Assembly: GCA_029204225.1 (NCBI GenBank)
Contig: CM055109.1
Coordinates: 3,238,147-3,302,146 of the forward strand
Reading direction: 5' to 3'
Length of the DNA: 64,000 bases
From: Diphasiastrum complanatum
Lineage: Eukaryota; Streptophyta; Lycopodiopsida; Lycopodiales; Lycopodiaceae
Positions 34,951 through 47,100 of the stretch are shown piece after piece. The notes under the pieces were generated by a model. The model was not told the origin of the DNA. It saw nothing but the letters and a program-made list of their open reading frames with translations, and ran no database searches. Every line of letters begins with the position of its first letter. Position 1 is the stretch's first letter. The position numbers were made by a program, and so were the translations under genes.

Positions 34951-37900
34951 TTATATAGACCGATACAAATTGAGACTGCCACCACTTCGCTTTGAAAAGG
35001 AAGGATTCTTCTTAACAAAATTGCTACTTTTAGGATTGGCTTCCAGCAACATTTGAACTACCTCACGCATTGAAGGACGCTGCACTGGAAGGGTACTGGT
35101 GCAAAGAAGACCTATTCTCAGCACCATCATCGTTTCTTCCTGGAACTCTAATCCAATCCGAGGATCAAGCAGATCTTCAATGCCTCTTTTGGTTTGCAAT
35201 TTGTTGCACACCCACTTGACAAGGTCCTCACCATCACCAAACTCAGCTGAAATAGGCCTCTTCCCTGTCACTAGCTCCAGCAACACTACACCGAAGCTGT
35301 AAACGTCACTCTTCTCACTCACTTTCCACGTATACGCATATTCTGTAAAACAAATAATGTCAGACATCTCATTGTTGGTCAGAATAAATAAGAATAATCA
35401 AGAAAACAGCTCCAAAAAGGATTCATATCCATAAAGCAAGGTCTAATTGAGGTATACGTAGGAAGTCAAGGAACCATGCAAGAAAAGAAAATTAAGAGCT
35501 TTTTCCGAAATGAATGGAAGCAAAGAAACTCTAAGTTCTTAGTTAAACAGAGACGTGGAAGCAGATAGTAAGATTCTACAAATTGGAAAAATTTATTTTT
35601 GTTTAACTTCTACATGTCGCAAGAAGTATGCACTTAGAGTTATTGCTGATAAAGCATGAAATATTAGACAATTCAATCAAATTAACTAAAATTTAAAAAT
35701 GATGGATGTCGTATTTGGCGAACTTATGTCTATGAACATATAACTTTCATATTACGTTCATAAACACCTAGCAAAATGTAAGCAATGGAAATGCACCACA
35801 TATGAATAAACAAAATAAAGATGGCAATGCATGATATAAGATCTGTTACCAGGAGCTATGTATCCATATGTGCCAGCAACACTTGACATTGATACTCCTT
35901 TGGAGCAACTCTGAAGAATCCTTGCAAGACCAAAATCAGCAACATGTGCTTCATAATCTAAATCTAACAAAATATTGTTGGATTTGACATCGCAATGTAA
36001 AATCTGAGGTTTGTAATCATGGTGTAAGTAGGACAATCCCTCAGCTGCCCCCACGGCAATTTTGTGCCTTTTTGCCCAATCCAAAATGCTTGCCTTGGAT
36101 CCATGCAGCAAATCACCCAGGCTACCATTAGGCATGTATTCATACACCAGGAGCTTGGCACTGGGGCTTGAGCCGCAGCACAGGAGCTTCACAACATTTT
36201 TATGGCGCAGGTGGCCAAGCGTTTCTACTTCTGCCTTGAATCCATTGTCATGCTTTGTGCCGCTCTTTCCTTCAGTCCATAGTTTTTTCACAGCTACCAC
36301 TTGCCCATTGCTGAGAGTGCTCTTGTACACCTTGCCTGCACCGCCAGTTCCTATCACATTGTCCTCATCCAGGCTGCCCAATACTTCATATTCATTAAAC
36401 CCTAACTTATGAAAGGACGTGAGGTTCCATAATGCCTTGCACTCCTTTTCTTTTAAGAAGTTGACATGGAAGAAGCTACTTCTGAAATAGAAGCATACTC
36501 CTCCTACAAGGGAGACGAATGCAGCCACCAGGAATGTCCCACCAATCCACCATGCCACATCCTTGTGCTCTGTCTTGCTCATCCCATTTTCAGCTGATCT
36601 GGAACAAGGCATCACTGCCTGCAAATCTCTGCCACACAATCTAGGATTGCCAATAAAACTTGAATAAAAAGCACCATTAATCAGACTCTCAGGTACTGAT
36701 CCAATAAGATTGTTGAATGAAACATTGAACTCTGAGAATCGGATCATTCCCAACTGTGTCGGAATGTTGCCACTCAGCTGATTGTTTGAGAAATCAAGCT
36801 CTGTGAGAACCGTCAAGTTGCCTAGACTAGGAGGGATAGAGCCTGTCAGCCTGTTGTGAGATAGCTGAAGAACAGAAAGCTGATGGCAGTTGCTAAGTTC
36901 AGAAGGAACTGCACCAGAAAAGAGATTGTGATCAAGTAGAAGCTGATTCAAGCCCTCCAAACTCCCTATTTCCGATGGAATGTTTCCAGAAATCTGGTTA
37001 TGACTTGCCCACAATTTGTTCAGCTTTTGGAGATTCTGTATCTCAGAAGGAATGGTACCATTAAATTGGTTTCCTGCAATATACAATGTGGTCAGGTTGC
37101 TGGCAAGACTAATCTCAGAGGTGATGTTTCCTTCAAAATTGTTGTTGGAAAGGTCAAAAATGTAGAGATGGGGCGAGTTCCAAATATGGGCAGGAATTTT
37201 CCCTGAAAGCTTATTGTCACTCAGAAGTATCCGATAAAGGCTAGAACAATTGCCATAGGTTTCAGGAAGATTACCCGAAAAACTGTTATTGAACAAGATT
37301 AATTCCTGAAGCTGGCCATCCCTGCATAGATTTGGAGGAATGGAACCATGCAGATCATTCAGCGAAACATCAAAGTATTCAAAGGGACATGCATCCCCAA
37401 AAGTTTGTGGAAGCTGGCCAGAGAAATGATTGTTGAAAAGCCTCAGCTTGCTCAACCTGGGAAGCATTGCGAGCTCAGGAGGTATCTCTCCACTCAGCTG
37501 ATTTTGCCACAGGTGCAAAAGCACTAAGGTTTTCAGCTTAGTGATGTCTGAAGGAATAGTTCCGGTCAAGGAATTGTTTGAGAGATCCAAATCAGTGATG
37601 GCGAGGAGGTTCTGCATGACTGTGGGAATCTGTCCACTGAGCTGGTTGCTGTAAAGCTCGAGCTTCATCAGCTTCGGAAGGCGCATGATTCCTGCAGGAA
37701 TGTTGCCATGCAGGAAATTACAGGACAGATCAAGAAAGAAAGTTAGCTCGGTTAAATTGCCCAAAGAGTCTGGAATCGATCCGATAAGGTTGGCAGTGGA
37801 AAGATGGAGATTCAGCAGCTGGTGCAAGTTCCCTAGCTTTGCAGGAATCTCTCCTTGTGCAAAGGGATTATATGCAAGATCTAGCCACTTCAAGTTGCTG

Positions 37901-38484
37901 AGATTCCCGAGAAACGCCGGAATGGTCTCATTCAGTAAATTGTTGGTAAGATTAAGACTCTCAAGCTGACTAAGTTCTCCAAACCCAGATGGAATCGGAC
38001 CTGAGAAGTTGTTCCCGTTGAGATCAAGATTCGTCAAACGCTGCAGCTTGGAAATGCCAGTGGGAAGAACGCTTACGATCAAATTTTGACTGAGATTCAA
38101 AAGCATGAGATTATTGCATCCTAGAAGCTCATCCGGAAAGCTTCCGTTTAGAAAATTGTTTCCCAGATTGAGAGATGTGAGGTTGCGTAGCAGACACAGC
38201 CCAGATGGCAGAGGCCCTGCCAGATTCATGTTGGAAAGATCAACTTCAGTGACCACGCCAGTGGTATTGTCGCACGTGACGCCTGTCCAGGAACAAGGCA
38301 TACCGTCCGACGCAATCCAATTGTTGAGAAGCCCTTGTGGATCCTCCAGACCTTTCTTCACCTCAATTAGAATGCTAACCTCCTGAGAGGCTTCACAATA
38401 AACAAGAGAGGCGAGGTCAAAGAGTCCCATGCAGTATACCAAGAGGAATGCCAGGATACACCACGTGTTTTTTTCTCTCGCCAT
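34951..38484 (-). CDS. LRR receptor-like kinase, HAESA-LIKE type (class XI)
   Basis: Two exons: 38484-35850 and 35342-34951, with the intron GT at 35849 and AG at 35343; joined length 3027, giving 1008 residues. Signal peptide at residues about 1-30, LRR cap CSWTGVTC at about 64-71, some 20 LRRs to about residue 600, closing cap with a Cys pair (LCG...MPC), transmembrane helix at about 643-668, then a Ser/Thr kinase with GTGGAGKVY (about 707), VAVKK Lys (about 730), DFG (about 847), and APE spanning the splice site. Family members sit at the plasma membrane and bind small secreted peptides to control abscission, development or defence; which ligand is unknown. Odd point: the catalytic loop reads HCD (codons 35997-35989), not HRD, making it a non-RD kinase. 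The intron within the kinase domain fits the family. Confidence 0.93.
35343..35849 (-). other. Intron of the receptor kinase gene
   Basis: 507 bases, GTAACAG donor and TTTTACAG acceptor, phase 1. Splicing creates the APEYAYTWKVSEKSDVYSFG segment, conserved in the kinase family. Confidence 0.92.
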
Positions 38485-39331
38485 TGCTCTCCTCTATATC
38501 ATCTCATAGTAGAGCCATCCTTAAGAAGCCTCAAGCCATAAAGAATGACAATATCCAGTTCCGTACAAGGAAACAATATTTTGCTGATTCATTCTCTGCT
38601 ATGCTTGCTGCCGAAAGATCTCTCTGTACAGATAAGCAATCTACAAAGTCAGCTCTCTACTCTTAAACTATATTTAATGAAGAAGAAAGTCAATCAACCA
38701 TCAACAAAGAGTTCAGCTTGAAGGGATTTGCCTAAGAAGACAACTTTAGCGATGCTCATTGGAAAATGAAACCAATCAGAATTTCCAATCTGAGCAGCAT
38801 CACTTGCCAATTCTAAGAAGCTCATTTCCAAACTGTAACAGCCAGAAAAACATGTATATTTTTCCAGAACATGGAGTGCTGTGTACCAGTATGAAAGACA
38901 TTCGATACTATAAAACGAGAAGCAGTCATGTTTCAGACTAAAGAGACTGATAACACATGAAAAGAATGCTTGGGATGAAAAAAGTAGCAATGGGGTGAGA
39001 AAGGTGAGAAAGGCAGACCCCTAACTAAGAAAGTCATCGAGCACAATTGAAACACTTTGAGTCAATAATCTATACTTCAATTTCCCGTGATCCTTTCGTA
39101 AATCCGATCCTCAGTTTGCAGCCTAATTGAAGTTCAACATCTCAGAAATCATCTCTTGTGAGCTGCAAACTCGGTTAATCAAAAGCCAAAAAACCAAATT
39201 TATGTGGCAAACCTGGTGTTGGTGATACCTCAGCATCCATAGTCACTAAATCGGCCGAATTGAGAGACGTGAGTATTATCATTCAGTGCCACACGCCAAC
39301 CAAAATCCTATCAGCCTGAGTCCTGAATTCG
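38485..39331 (-). other. Upstream region of the receptor kinase gene
   Basis: Expected to hold the promoter and 5' UTR. No clear TATA box can be assigned. A minus ORF at 38694-38990 (99 codons, ending GKSLQAELFVDG) has no family I recognise; it may be chance. Confidence 0.4.
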
Positions 39332-39510
39332 GAGTGTTTGAGAAAAGATTGTTTAATAAACTGTCGAACCCATTTTCCTTTCATCATTGTTTTTTTAATA
39401 TTTCCAAGCTAAAATCTGAGTGTTTGAGAAAAGGTTGTTTAATAAACTGTCGAACCCATTTTCCTTTCATAAAAATGCATTGTTTTTTTAATATTTCCAA
39501 GCTGAAAGGT
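39332..39510. repeat. 86-base tandem duplication
   Basis: GAGTGTTTGAGAAAAG begins both copies (39332 and 39418). The second has a short insertion (AAAAATG region near 39470). Period 86. Confidence 0.9.
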
Positions 39511-40700
39511 TGCTAATCTAAAAATATCATATAGCACCTTTCAAATTGAGTTAAATCCCTATTAATGAAATGCGCTTCTGTTTTACACCTTTGACTAGTC
39601 ACCTGGATGTAATGCTTTTCAGAGAGAAATGAAGGCATGAGAGTGTAAGGCTGATCCAAAGTAGCTGCCAAACGACTAAGTAGAAACAGTCCACACGCTA
39701 GATTTTGATAGATTTTGTGTGCCTTGCCTCTAAACATTGGAACTCCCAATCAATACTAGAAAATTAATTGTTTGATTGAATTGGTCAACTTTTGTGGAGT
39801 TAGTACCCCAGTCGCAGTCCACCTTAGCTTGTGTGGGAATGAAACATTGCTCTAAAAACTTATTTTGAGTTATTCTAAAAAAACCTACATTTTATAGAAC
39901 TTCTCAGTTTTTTGAAAACTTTTACTTATTAAAAGGTACATATGCTTGTATAAAAAATCGTCAAACATTTTATAATTTCAGTTTTTAAGAAAACTTGTCG
40001 ATTGCATTCTTGTAGTTTTCCAATTTTCCCGAGCATTGGAATGGAACACCCTCCAAAGTTCACGCCTTATGAAAGTGGGAATATAGATGTATTTGCAACA
40101 ATGAAGAGACTTTGTGAACAATAAGTAGATAATTCAACCCATCTTTCACGTTAGCTCAGTCCATTCATCTATGTGAATAGTGAGTGTAAGTGTGCTTGTA
40201 GTCAATTCACATGAGGCTATATGAGTTATAGGTATTTAACCCAACCCTGTCCAATTTCAACTAACTCACAATCCACAAGCAAGGTTCAAATGTTTAGGTT
40301 AGGCCTATCATTTTTAAAAAGTCAAATGGCCTAAAAAATGCCTAATATTTAAATGAGATTGGACATTAACTCTAATCTCTTGCTCACTCAAACATATCCT
40401 TTTTGGTAGCTTTGTGTTTAGGGCGGTGAAGAAAGTTCTTAATAAAGTTCACATTAAAGTATTAAAGAATTATTTTATTTTCTCACATTTGGTTTTTCTT
40501 CCTATAAAACTTCATATGGTGTTTTTTTTTTAAATATAGCATTGCTAGAAATTCTATTGCAAAAATAAGTAGAACATGACAAAGCTTCATCGAAAAATAT
40601 TTAGGGAGACAGGCATCCAACCTAAATCTTTGGCTGGCTCACAACTAGTAATAGCTTCTCCTATTTTGTTGAGTTTTGTAGGAACATGAGAGCTCCTTCT
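39511..40700. other. Intergenic DNA, nothing recognised
   Basis: AT-rich with short ORFs only; no retroelement motif was seen. Confidence 0.5.
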
Positions 40701-40710
40701 TGATGCCCTC

Positions 40711-42170
40711 TTGATCACAATAATCTTTGAATTTGTTGGAGATGTTGTTGGATTTATCTCCTCTACTCTCCTAAATCCCATTTTAATCCATTCATACTGC
40801 ATTTTTACTCTCGTTGTCACACAGTCTGCATATTTACCTGTAAATTCTCACAGGCGAAGTGACAGACAAAAAAGACGACACTGCCGTCAGAGTGACGCAT
40901 TTTTCGCATCTTCACCAATGTTCACTTCAGCAAAAGCTGACGTCGCACCCTTTTCACGCTCACCCCATGCAACTGCGCTAACAGACTTGACAACGAGTGC
41001 AGCCACCCATGATCTCCTACAGACAGCACATCCTGACTCTTTCGAGAGTCACTACTATGTTGCAGGAAGACACGCGGAGAAACAAAGCCTCAAGTTCCTC
41101 AACTGATTCTCACGCTTTATACACCAACAAGAGCATGACTAAGCAGAAGAAGAAGAAAGACCCGAAGCAATCAAAGCTAGACCAAAAACCAGCACAACAC
41201 AAAGAACAGTCGAATCCGCAGACAAAGAAGAAGCTATTTAGTAGATACTGCAAGCAAAACAACCACGAAATTCAAGACTTCTGAATACTACAAGCAAAGA
41301 ACAACAACAAGGGGTAGTTGAATGAAGTGGCAAATGCAGCTGCAGAAGCTCCACAGCCTATTCAAGAAGCGGATCTTGATGCCTTCATGACCAACCATCA
41401 AGGAGCATCCGGTGACAGTTTCTTGGTTCTTGGATTCCGGAGCCACTCAACACATGACCAGTCTCATTGGCTGTTTCGAGTCTTGTACACCTTACAGTAT
41501 CCAGAAATATGTCCACCTTGGCGACAATAGCACACAAGCTATTAAAGGTGAAGGTACTGTAAGATTAAGCTTTGCAAATGATCAGTCTAAGCTACTTTCT
41601 AAAAGCCTATATGTACCAAATTTATCTACGAATCTGCTCCATGTAAGCATAATCACAGATCTAGGACATAGAGTAGAATTCGAATGTGATCAGTGCAAAG
41701 TAGTTGATAGGACAGGCAAGATCCTAGCACTCGGAAAGAGGCATGGATACTTATATAAATTAAGTCATTGCTTTTTTGCCTCTAGTCAGACGCTCAGTAC
41801 CTCTATTCATGCAAATACAAGTTTACTTTGGTATTATAGACTTGGTCACTTGAATCATGTTGCTGTACAACAAATGTCTAGCCAATCTATTGTTCTTGAT
41901 CTCGACTATCCTCGTGATAAAGTCGAGTTACCTGTCTGTCAAGACTGTCTAGTTGGTAAAACAGACTAGGAAACCATTAAAATCAAGCCATCAGCATATT
42001 GCTAGAGGATTGTTAGACATTGTACATTCAGACATTTGTGGCCCGATGAAGAATCCATCGTTGAAGGCAAAGTGTTTTATAGCTTTTATTGATGAATTTT
42101 CCAGAAGGACTACAATGTATTTTATAAAGAAGAAATCATAAGCCTTCAATTGCTTCATAATCTTCACCTA
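40711..42170 (+). pseudogene. Copia remnant F (gag end, protease, integrase start)
   Basis: Degraded gag end with a ruined zinc knuckle (RYCKQNNHEIQD, two Cys lost) near 41240-41282. Then protease FLDSGATQHMT (41427-41460), a run to the GAG-pre-integrase region ending in the zinc-binding CQDCLVGKT (near 41938), and after a stop and frameshift the integrase start IVHSDICGPMKN and FIAFIDEFSRR. It stops at about 42170 at an E fragment. No RT follows, so it is truncated. It differs from elements C, D and G in sequence. Confidence 0.8.
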
Positions 42171-42300
42171 CTTTCAAGTAGGCTTGACCCGTCCCTAGGT
42201 CACCACATGATCCACCAGCTGAAGATCATCGTCCATACATCAATTGACATATCATACTTGAGCAACTGTAACATCTCCCTGAGTGTGTTGACAGATCCCC
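42171..42300 (-). repeat. Short E-family fragment
   Basis: Reverse complement of about 11300-11410 in E2. Joins directly to the truncated copia F. Confidence 0.6.
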
Positions 42301-42639
42301 TGCTCCAGGGATCTGTTGGTTTTCTTTAAATTCTTTTTCTTACTTCTTCCTATCAGCAGAGACAGTGGACTCTTGCTTAATGTTCTTTCTTGTTTTAAGC
42401 CCAAAATCAGGCAGAAGGGACGAGTTCTTATTGTAGTATTATGTCCTGCCTGTCAGAGGACATCCGGATGGGTCACTCTTGAACTGAATGCACATGCATA
42501 ATCAACCAAAATGCAAGCCAATGCGTTCAACAAATGATCTACGTTACTGCTCAGTTGAACAACGATGGATTTCTACTTCTACTTTGCTGCAAAATGAACT
42601 AAAATAAGATCCTACACTATTTTACTTGCATAAATTGAG
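42301..42639. other. Unassigned spacer
   Basis: No gene supported; T-rich, with a GATCCCTGCTCC-like inverted segment at 42294-42312. Confidence 0.4.
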
Positions 42640-43478
42640 CTTCTATTGCGTCTCTTTAGAACGTCGCAACTTCTACTCAAAATATGAATTTACAAAGTGC
42701 AAAATAGGCCTTTACATATATTTAGGCACTATAGCACATTTTATATATATGGAAATTGACAAAATTTGGATAATGTGAGATCATAAGACTCCACACTGCT
42801 TGACGAAAGTGGGCACTGTAAATTTCTACCAAATATCTTACAGTAGGGGCCAAGCTTGTGGTAAATTGTCAAGGACAGCCAAGAAGCAGGAGAGGAGCAA
42901 TTATACATTCTTCTTAGAGGTCAGGAAATAGCACAACTAGGGTTTCATACAGAAAAATCAAGGATCTTGGGCATTGTAAAAATCTACAGTTCAGCGATTT
43001 GCTACTGCAAGCCTGCCTGTAAGAGGCCGTGGACTGCCATTTCCCGATATGTGTGCATGATCGAGCTGAAGGAGCAGTTGTTAGGGATTTGAAAGCCATA
43101 GCTATTTTGCAAAGCTGGAGAAGAAGAAAGGAGATGGAAGACCCGCGAAGAATCGCGTGCGGTGAAAAGAGTTGAGTCCCTAGCGTTTTGGAGTGAACCG
43201 TGCTTGCAGACGCCTGGATCAGCGCACAAAAGCACCTAGGACCGTAGGATGAGTTTCTATGAAGATCAATGGTAGATATCGTGCTTTTGAAAAGCAATGT
43301 GAACCATTGCATCGGAATTAGCCATTGGATGACAAGTAAAAGGGCTGTGAAAGGTTGAAGGGCAATTGGGCCTTCAACCTCATTAAAAATCTTCATATTG
43401 AAATGGAGATTGGACCCGACATGCCAGACGGGCATTTCTTCATTTAAAAACTTGAGGATGAAGTTTTAGTGTATTTTT
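42640..43478 (+). repeat. Repeat family E, copy 3, left part
   Basis: Inverted match to 3990-4800, including the candidate LTR end (42640-42841). It continues at 49340 after copia D. Confidence 0.78.
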
Positions 43479-44131
43479 TGTGAAAAACTCAGATCCAAAA
43501 GATGCTAAAGTTTCATAAAGATCTTGGCCATGGAAGTTATGCACATCTAGATTGAAAAAATGATAGAAATTGTGATGTTAAGCATACTAAACATCAACTA
43601 AACATCAAAATCTGATCATAAGCTTCCACAAACAGAAACTTGCTGTCCCTGTCCGTACTTCAGAGCCTACAACCTGCATTTCACACGTGTGAAGCCATAG
43701 CAACAAAGAAATCACAATTCTAGTGGCTAGAATGCAAGATATGAACAAAAAAGTGAGAGAGAAGAAGATGGACCTTCAAAGAGCATAACATTCATTCAAT
43801 AGAATGAAAATGAGATGTGTACATACTCGTGGAGATGGCTATTTATAGCAGCCATAGTGCCTCTTGGCCACTTGTCTTATGATAGGCTAAAATTGGGGTC
43901 CAATAGGATTCACCCATATACCTAGAAATTTGGTCAAATAGGAATGCACCAAATTATGAGCCAATAGAAGAGCTCCACACTCGACCTCCTCTAATTAATG
44001 TGACCTCAAAAGTAGTGTACACATACTTTGGGCCTCTACATACATGTATGAACCTATCTCTAACTTTTATTTGGCCATAGGCCTACAAAATCTCAAGTTA
44101 GGAAAATACTACTAGTTGACAATTTTTCACA
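43479..44131 (-). repeat. 3' LTR of copia D
   Basis: TGTGAAAAATTGTCAACTAG to CTGAGTTTTTCACA in element sense. Contains CTATAAATAG at 43839-43848 and palindrome CACACGTGTG at 43682-43691. Confidence 0.95.
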
Positions 44132-47100
44132 CTCCCTCTTCAACTAGTTTTAGCATAGATTTAGAAAGTACACCAAGACTTGTTCTATGCTTGAAAAATA
44201 AGTCCTTTCCCAATGCTTTGGTAGAGATATCAGCCACACATTCCTTTGATGGGACATGTTCAAGCTTGATCTCTTTTGCCAACACTTGTTCTCTCACAAA
44301 ATGGTAAGCCACCTCGATATGTTTGCTCCTTGCATGGAAAACCGGATTGCTTGCTAGACTTTGGGCTGAAAGGTTGTCACAAAAGATGATTGGACTCTCT
44401 GAAAAATCCAGCAAATGAAGCTCCATAATCATCCTCTTGATCCACACCATCTCCTTTGTGCATGATGTCAAAGCTTTGTACTCGGCCTCACTAGAAGAAA
44501 GTGATATAGTTGCTTGTTTCTTTGACATCCATGAGATAGCTCCATCACCTATGAAAATAGCATGTGCATTTATGGATTTTCTATCCATAAGGTCTCCTGC
44601 AAAATCTGAATCTGAAAAACCAAATAAGTTAGGTGATGAGCCTCTATAAACAATGCCAAAATCTTTTGTTCCCGAGATGTATCTCAAGATCCTCTTTCCT
44701 AGTTTCCAATGTTCTATGCTAGGATCTTGCATGAATTGGCTTAATCTACCAACACAATAAGATAAATCAGGTCTTGTGATGGTTAGATATATAAGAGAAC
44801 CTATTAGCTTCCTATAGAGAGTAATGTCCTCGAAGGATCTTTCATTACCTCTTATAGTTAGCTTTACATGTGATTCCATAGGTGTATCAATAGGATTTGC
44901 ATCTACCATATGAAATCTATTGAGAATAGAAATAGCATACTTCTCTTGTGAAATAAAAGTGATTTGAGAAGTTCTAATTACTTCTATTCCTAAGATATAG
45001 CTCAAAAGACCAAGATCATGCACTTCAAATTCCTTTTTTAGTGCTTTCTTGATATCTTCTATATCTTCCTTGTTCCCTCCACTTAAAATAATGTCATCCA
45101 CATAAATTAGAAGGATTGTAACATCATTAGCACTAATTCTAAAGTAAAGTGAATGATCATACTCACTCATAGTGAAGTTTTGAGAAAGTAGAAAAGAGTT
45201 AAGCCTAGCATACCAACTCCTTGGTGCTTGCTTAAGACCATACAAACTTTTTTGTAGAAAACACACATGATTAGGCTTGCTATGAGAAACATAGCTCTCG
45301 GGTTGCTCCATGTAGACTTCCTCTTCAAGATCACCATTCAAGAAAGCATTAGAAATGTCTAATTGCCAAAGATCCCATCCATAAAGAGTTGCAAGGGAAA
45401 TGATTACTCTTATGCTCACCATCTTTGCCACGGGTGCAAAGGTTTCCTCATAGTCAATGCCATGCTCTTGAGCATAACCTTTAGCCACCAACCTTGCCTT
45501 CAACTTGTTGATAGATCCATCTTGATTTGTCTTTACCTTGAAGATCCATTTGCATCCAATTGCACTTTTGCCCTTTGGAAGCTCCACCAATCTCCATGTG
45601 TTGTTCTTCATAAGTGCTTCAAACTCAAGATCCATTGCTTGGATCCATTCCTCTTTTTGCCTTGCTTCATCTACACATGAAGGTACATCAAAAGAAGTTA
45701 GGAAAGCATAGTTGGATCCATCCACCACTTGCTTACCTTTGCCATCATAAGTGAGCCTTGAGGGTTTCACTTTATGCCTTGGAGTTCTCCTTGGAATTTG
45801 ACTTGAAGAGGCTTCTTCAACATCCACATCCAATGTGTCATCAACTCCATTGTCATCAAGCACATTAGTTGCAACAACACCATCATCACTTGAAACAACT
45901 TTTGGAATGTTACTTTCATCAAAAATGACATCCCTACTTGTGAACACTTTCTTGATTGAAGGAACATAAATCCTATATGCTTTGCTTACTTCACTATAAC
46001 CAACAAAAATGCCCTTTCTTGAAGATGGATCCTCCTTAGTTCTATCATCAAGAGTAATGTTGAAGTAGCAAATGCATCCAAAAGTTCTTAGAAACTTGAC
46101 ATTAGGCTTCGTACCAAACAAAGCTTCAAAAGGGGTTTTTCCTTCCAATACAACACTTGGCCATCTATTGCATAGGAAATTTGCACACAACAAAGCATCA
46201 CTCCAAAAAGGTTTAGGAAGATTAGCATTCAATCTCATTGCCTTTGCACTCTCACACAAGGTTCTATTCTTCCTCTCGGCCACTCCATTTTGTTGTGGTG
46301 TTCTTGGACATGTGTACTCCCTCTTGATCCCATGCTCATCGCAAAAGGCTTTGAATTTGTTAGAAATGTATTCACCACCATTGTCGCTCCTCAAGCATTT
46401 GATTTTGGTTGTAAATTGAGTCTCAATAGCAACTTTGAACTTGACAAACACATCAAACACCTCATCCTTGCTCTTTAGTAGATAAACCCAACAAAATCTA
46501 CTAAAATCATCAATGAAAGTTACATACATCTTAGCACCTCCATTGCTAATTGTAGTAACACCATGAATATCCGAATGCAAGAGAGAAAAAGGCATCTTAG
46601 ATCTAGATATAGATCTAGTATATGGCAATCTATGTGATTTAGACAAAGCACATTCTTCACAAACATGATTCAAGCAAGTAAGAGACTTGGGAAGTCCCCT
46701 TACTACCTCCTTTTTGGCTATTACCTCCAAGGCCTTGTAGTTGAGATGTCCCATCCTTTTATGCCATACCTCTTGAATTGACATTTGTTCATTTGCCATG
46801 CATCCAACTTGGTTAGCAACAACACATGCATCAAGCTTGAACAATTTCCCTTGCCTTTTCCCTTTTGCAATGATACTACACCCCTTTTTGATCAAGCAAG
46901 CATCACCATCAAACTCAACTTTGAATCCTTTGTCAAGCATTTGGCTTACACTAAGTAAGTTCTTGGTAATGGATGGAATGAGCAAAACATCTTTCAATTC
47001 TATATTCCTATTTGTAGAAAGTGAAATAGGAATTGTGCCAATCCCCTTGATTGCACACTCACCATCATTTGCGGTATAGATTACCTTCCTATCACCATCA

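Noticed and set aside
38694-38990. Minus ORF upstream of the receptor kinase
   Set aside because: No recognised domain, no support for splicing to the kinase gene; may be chance.
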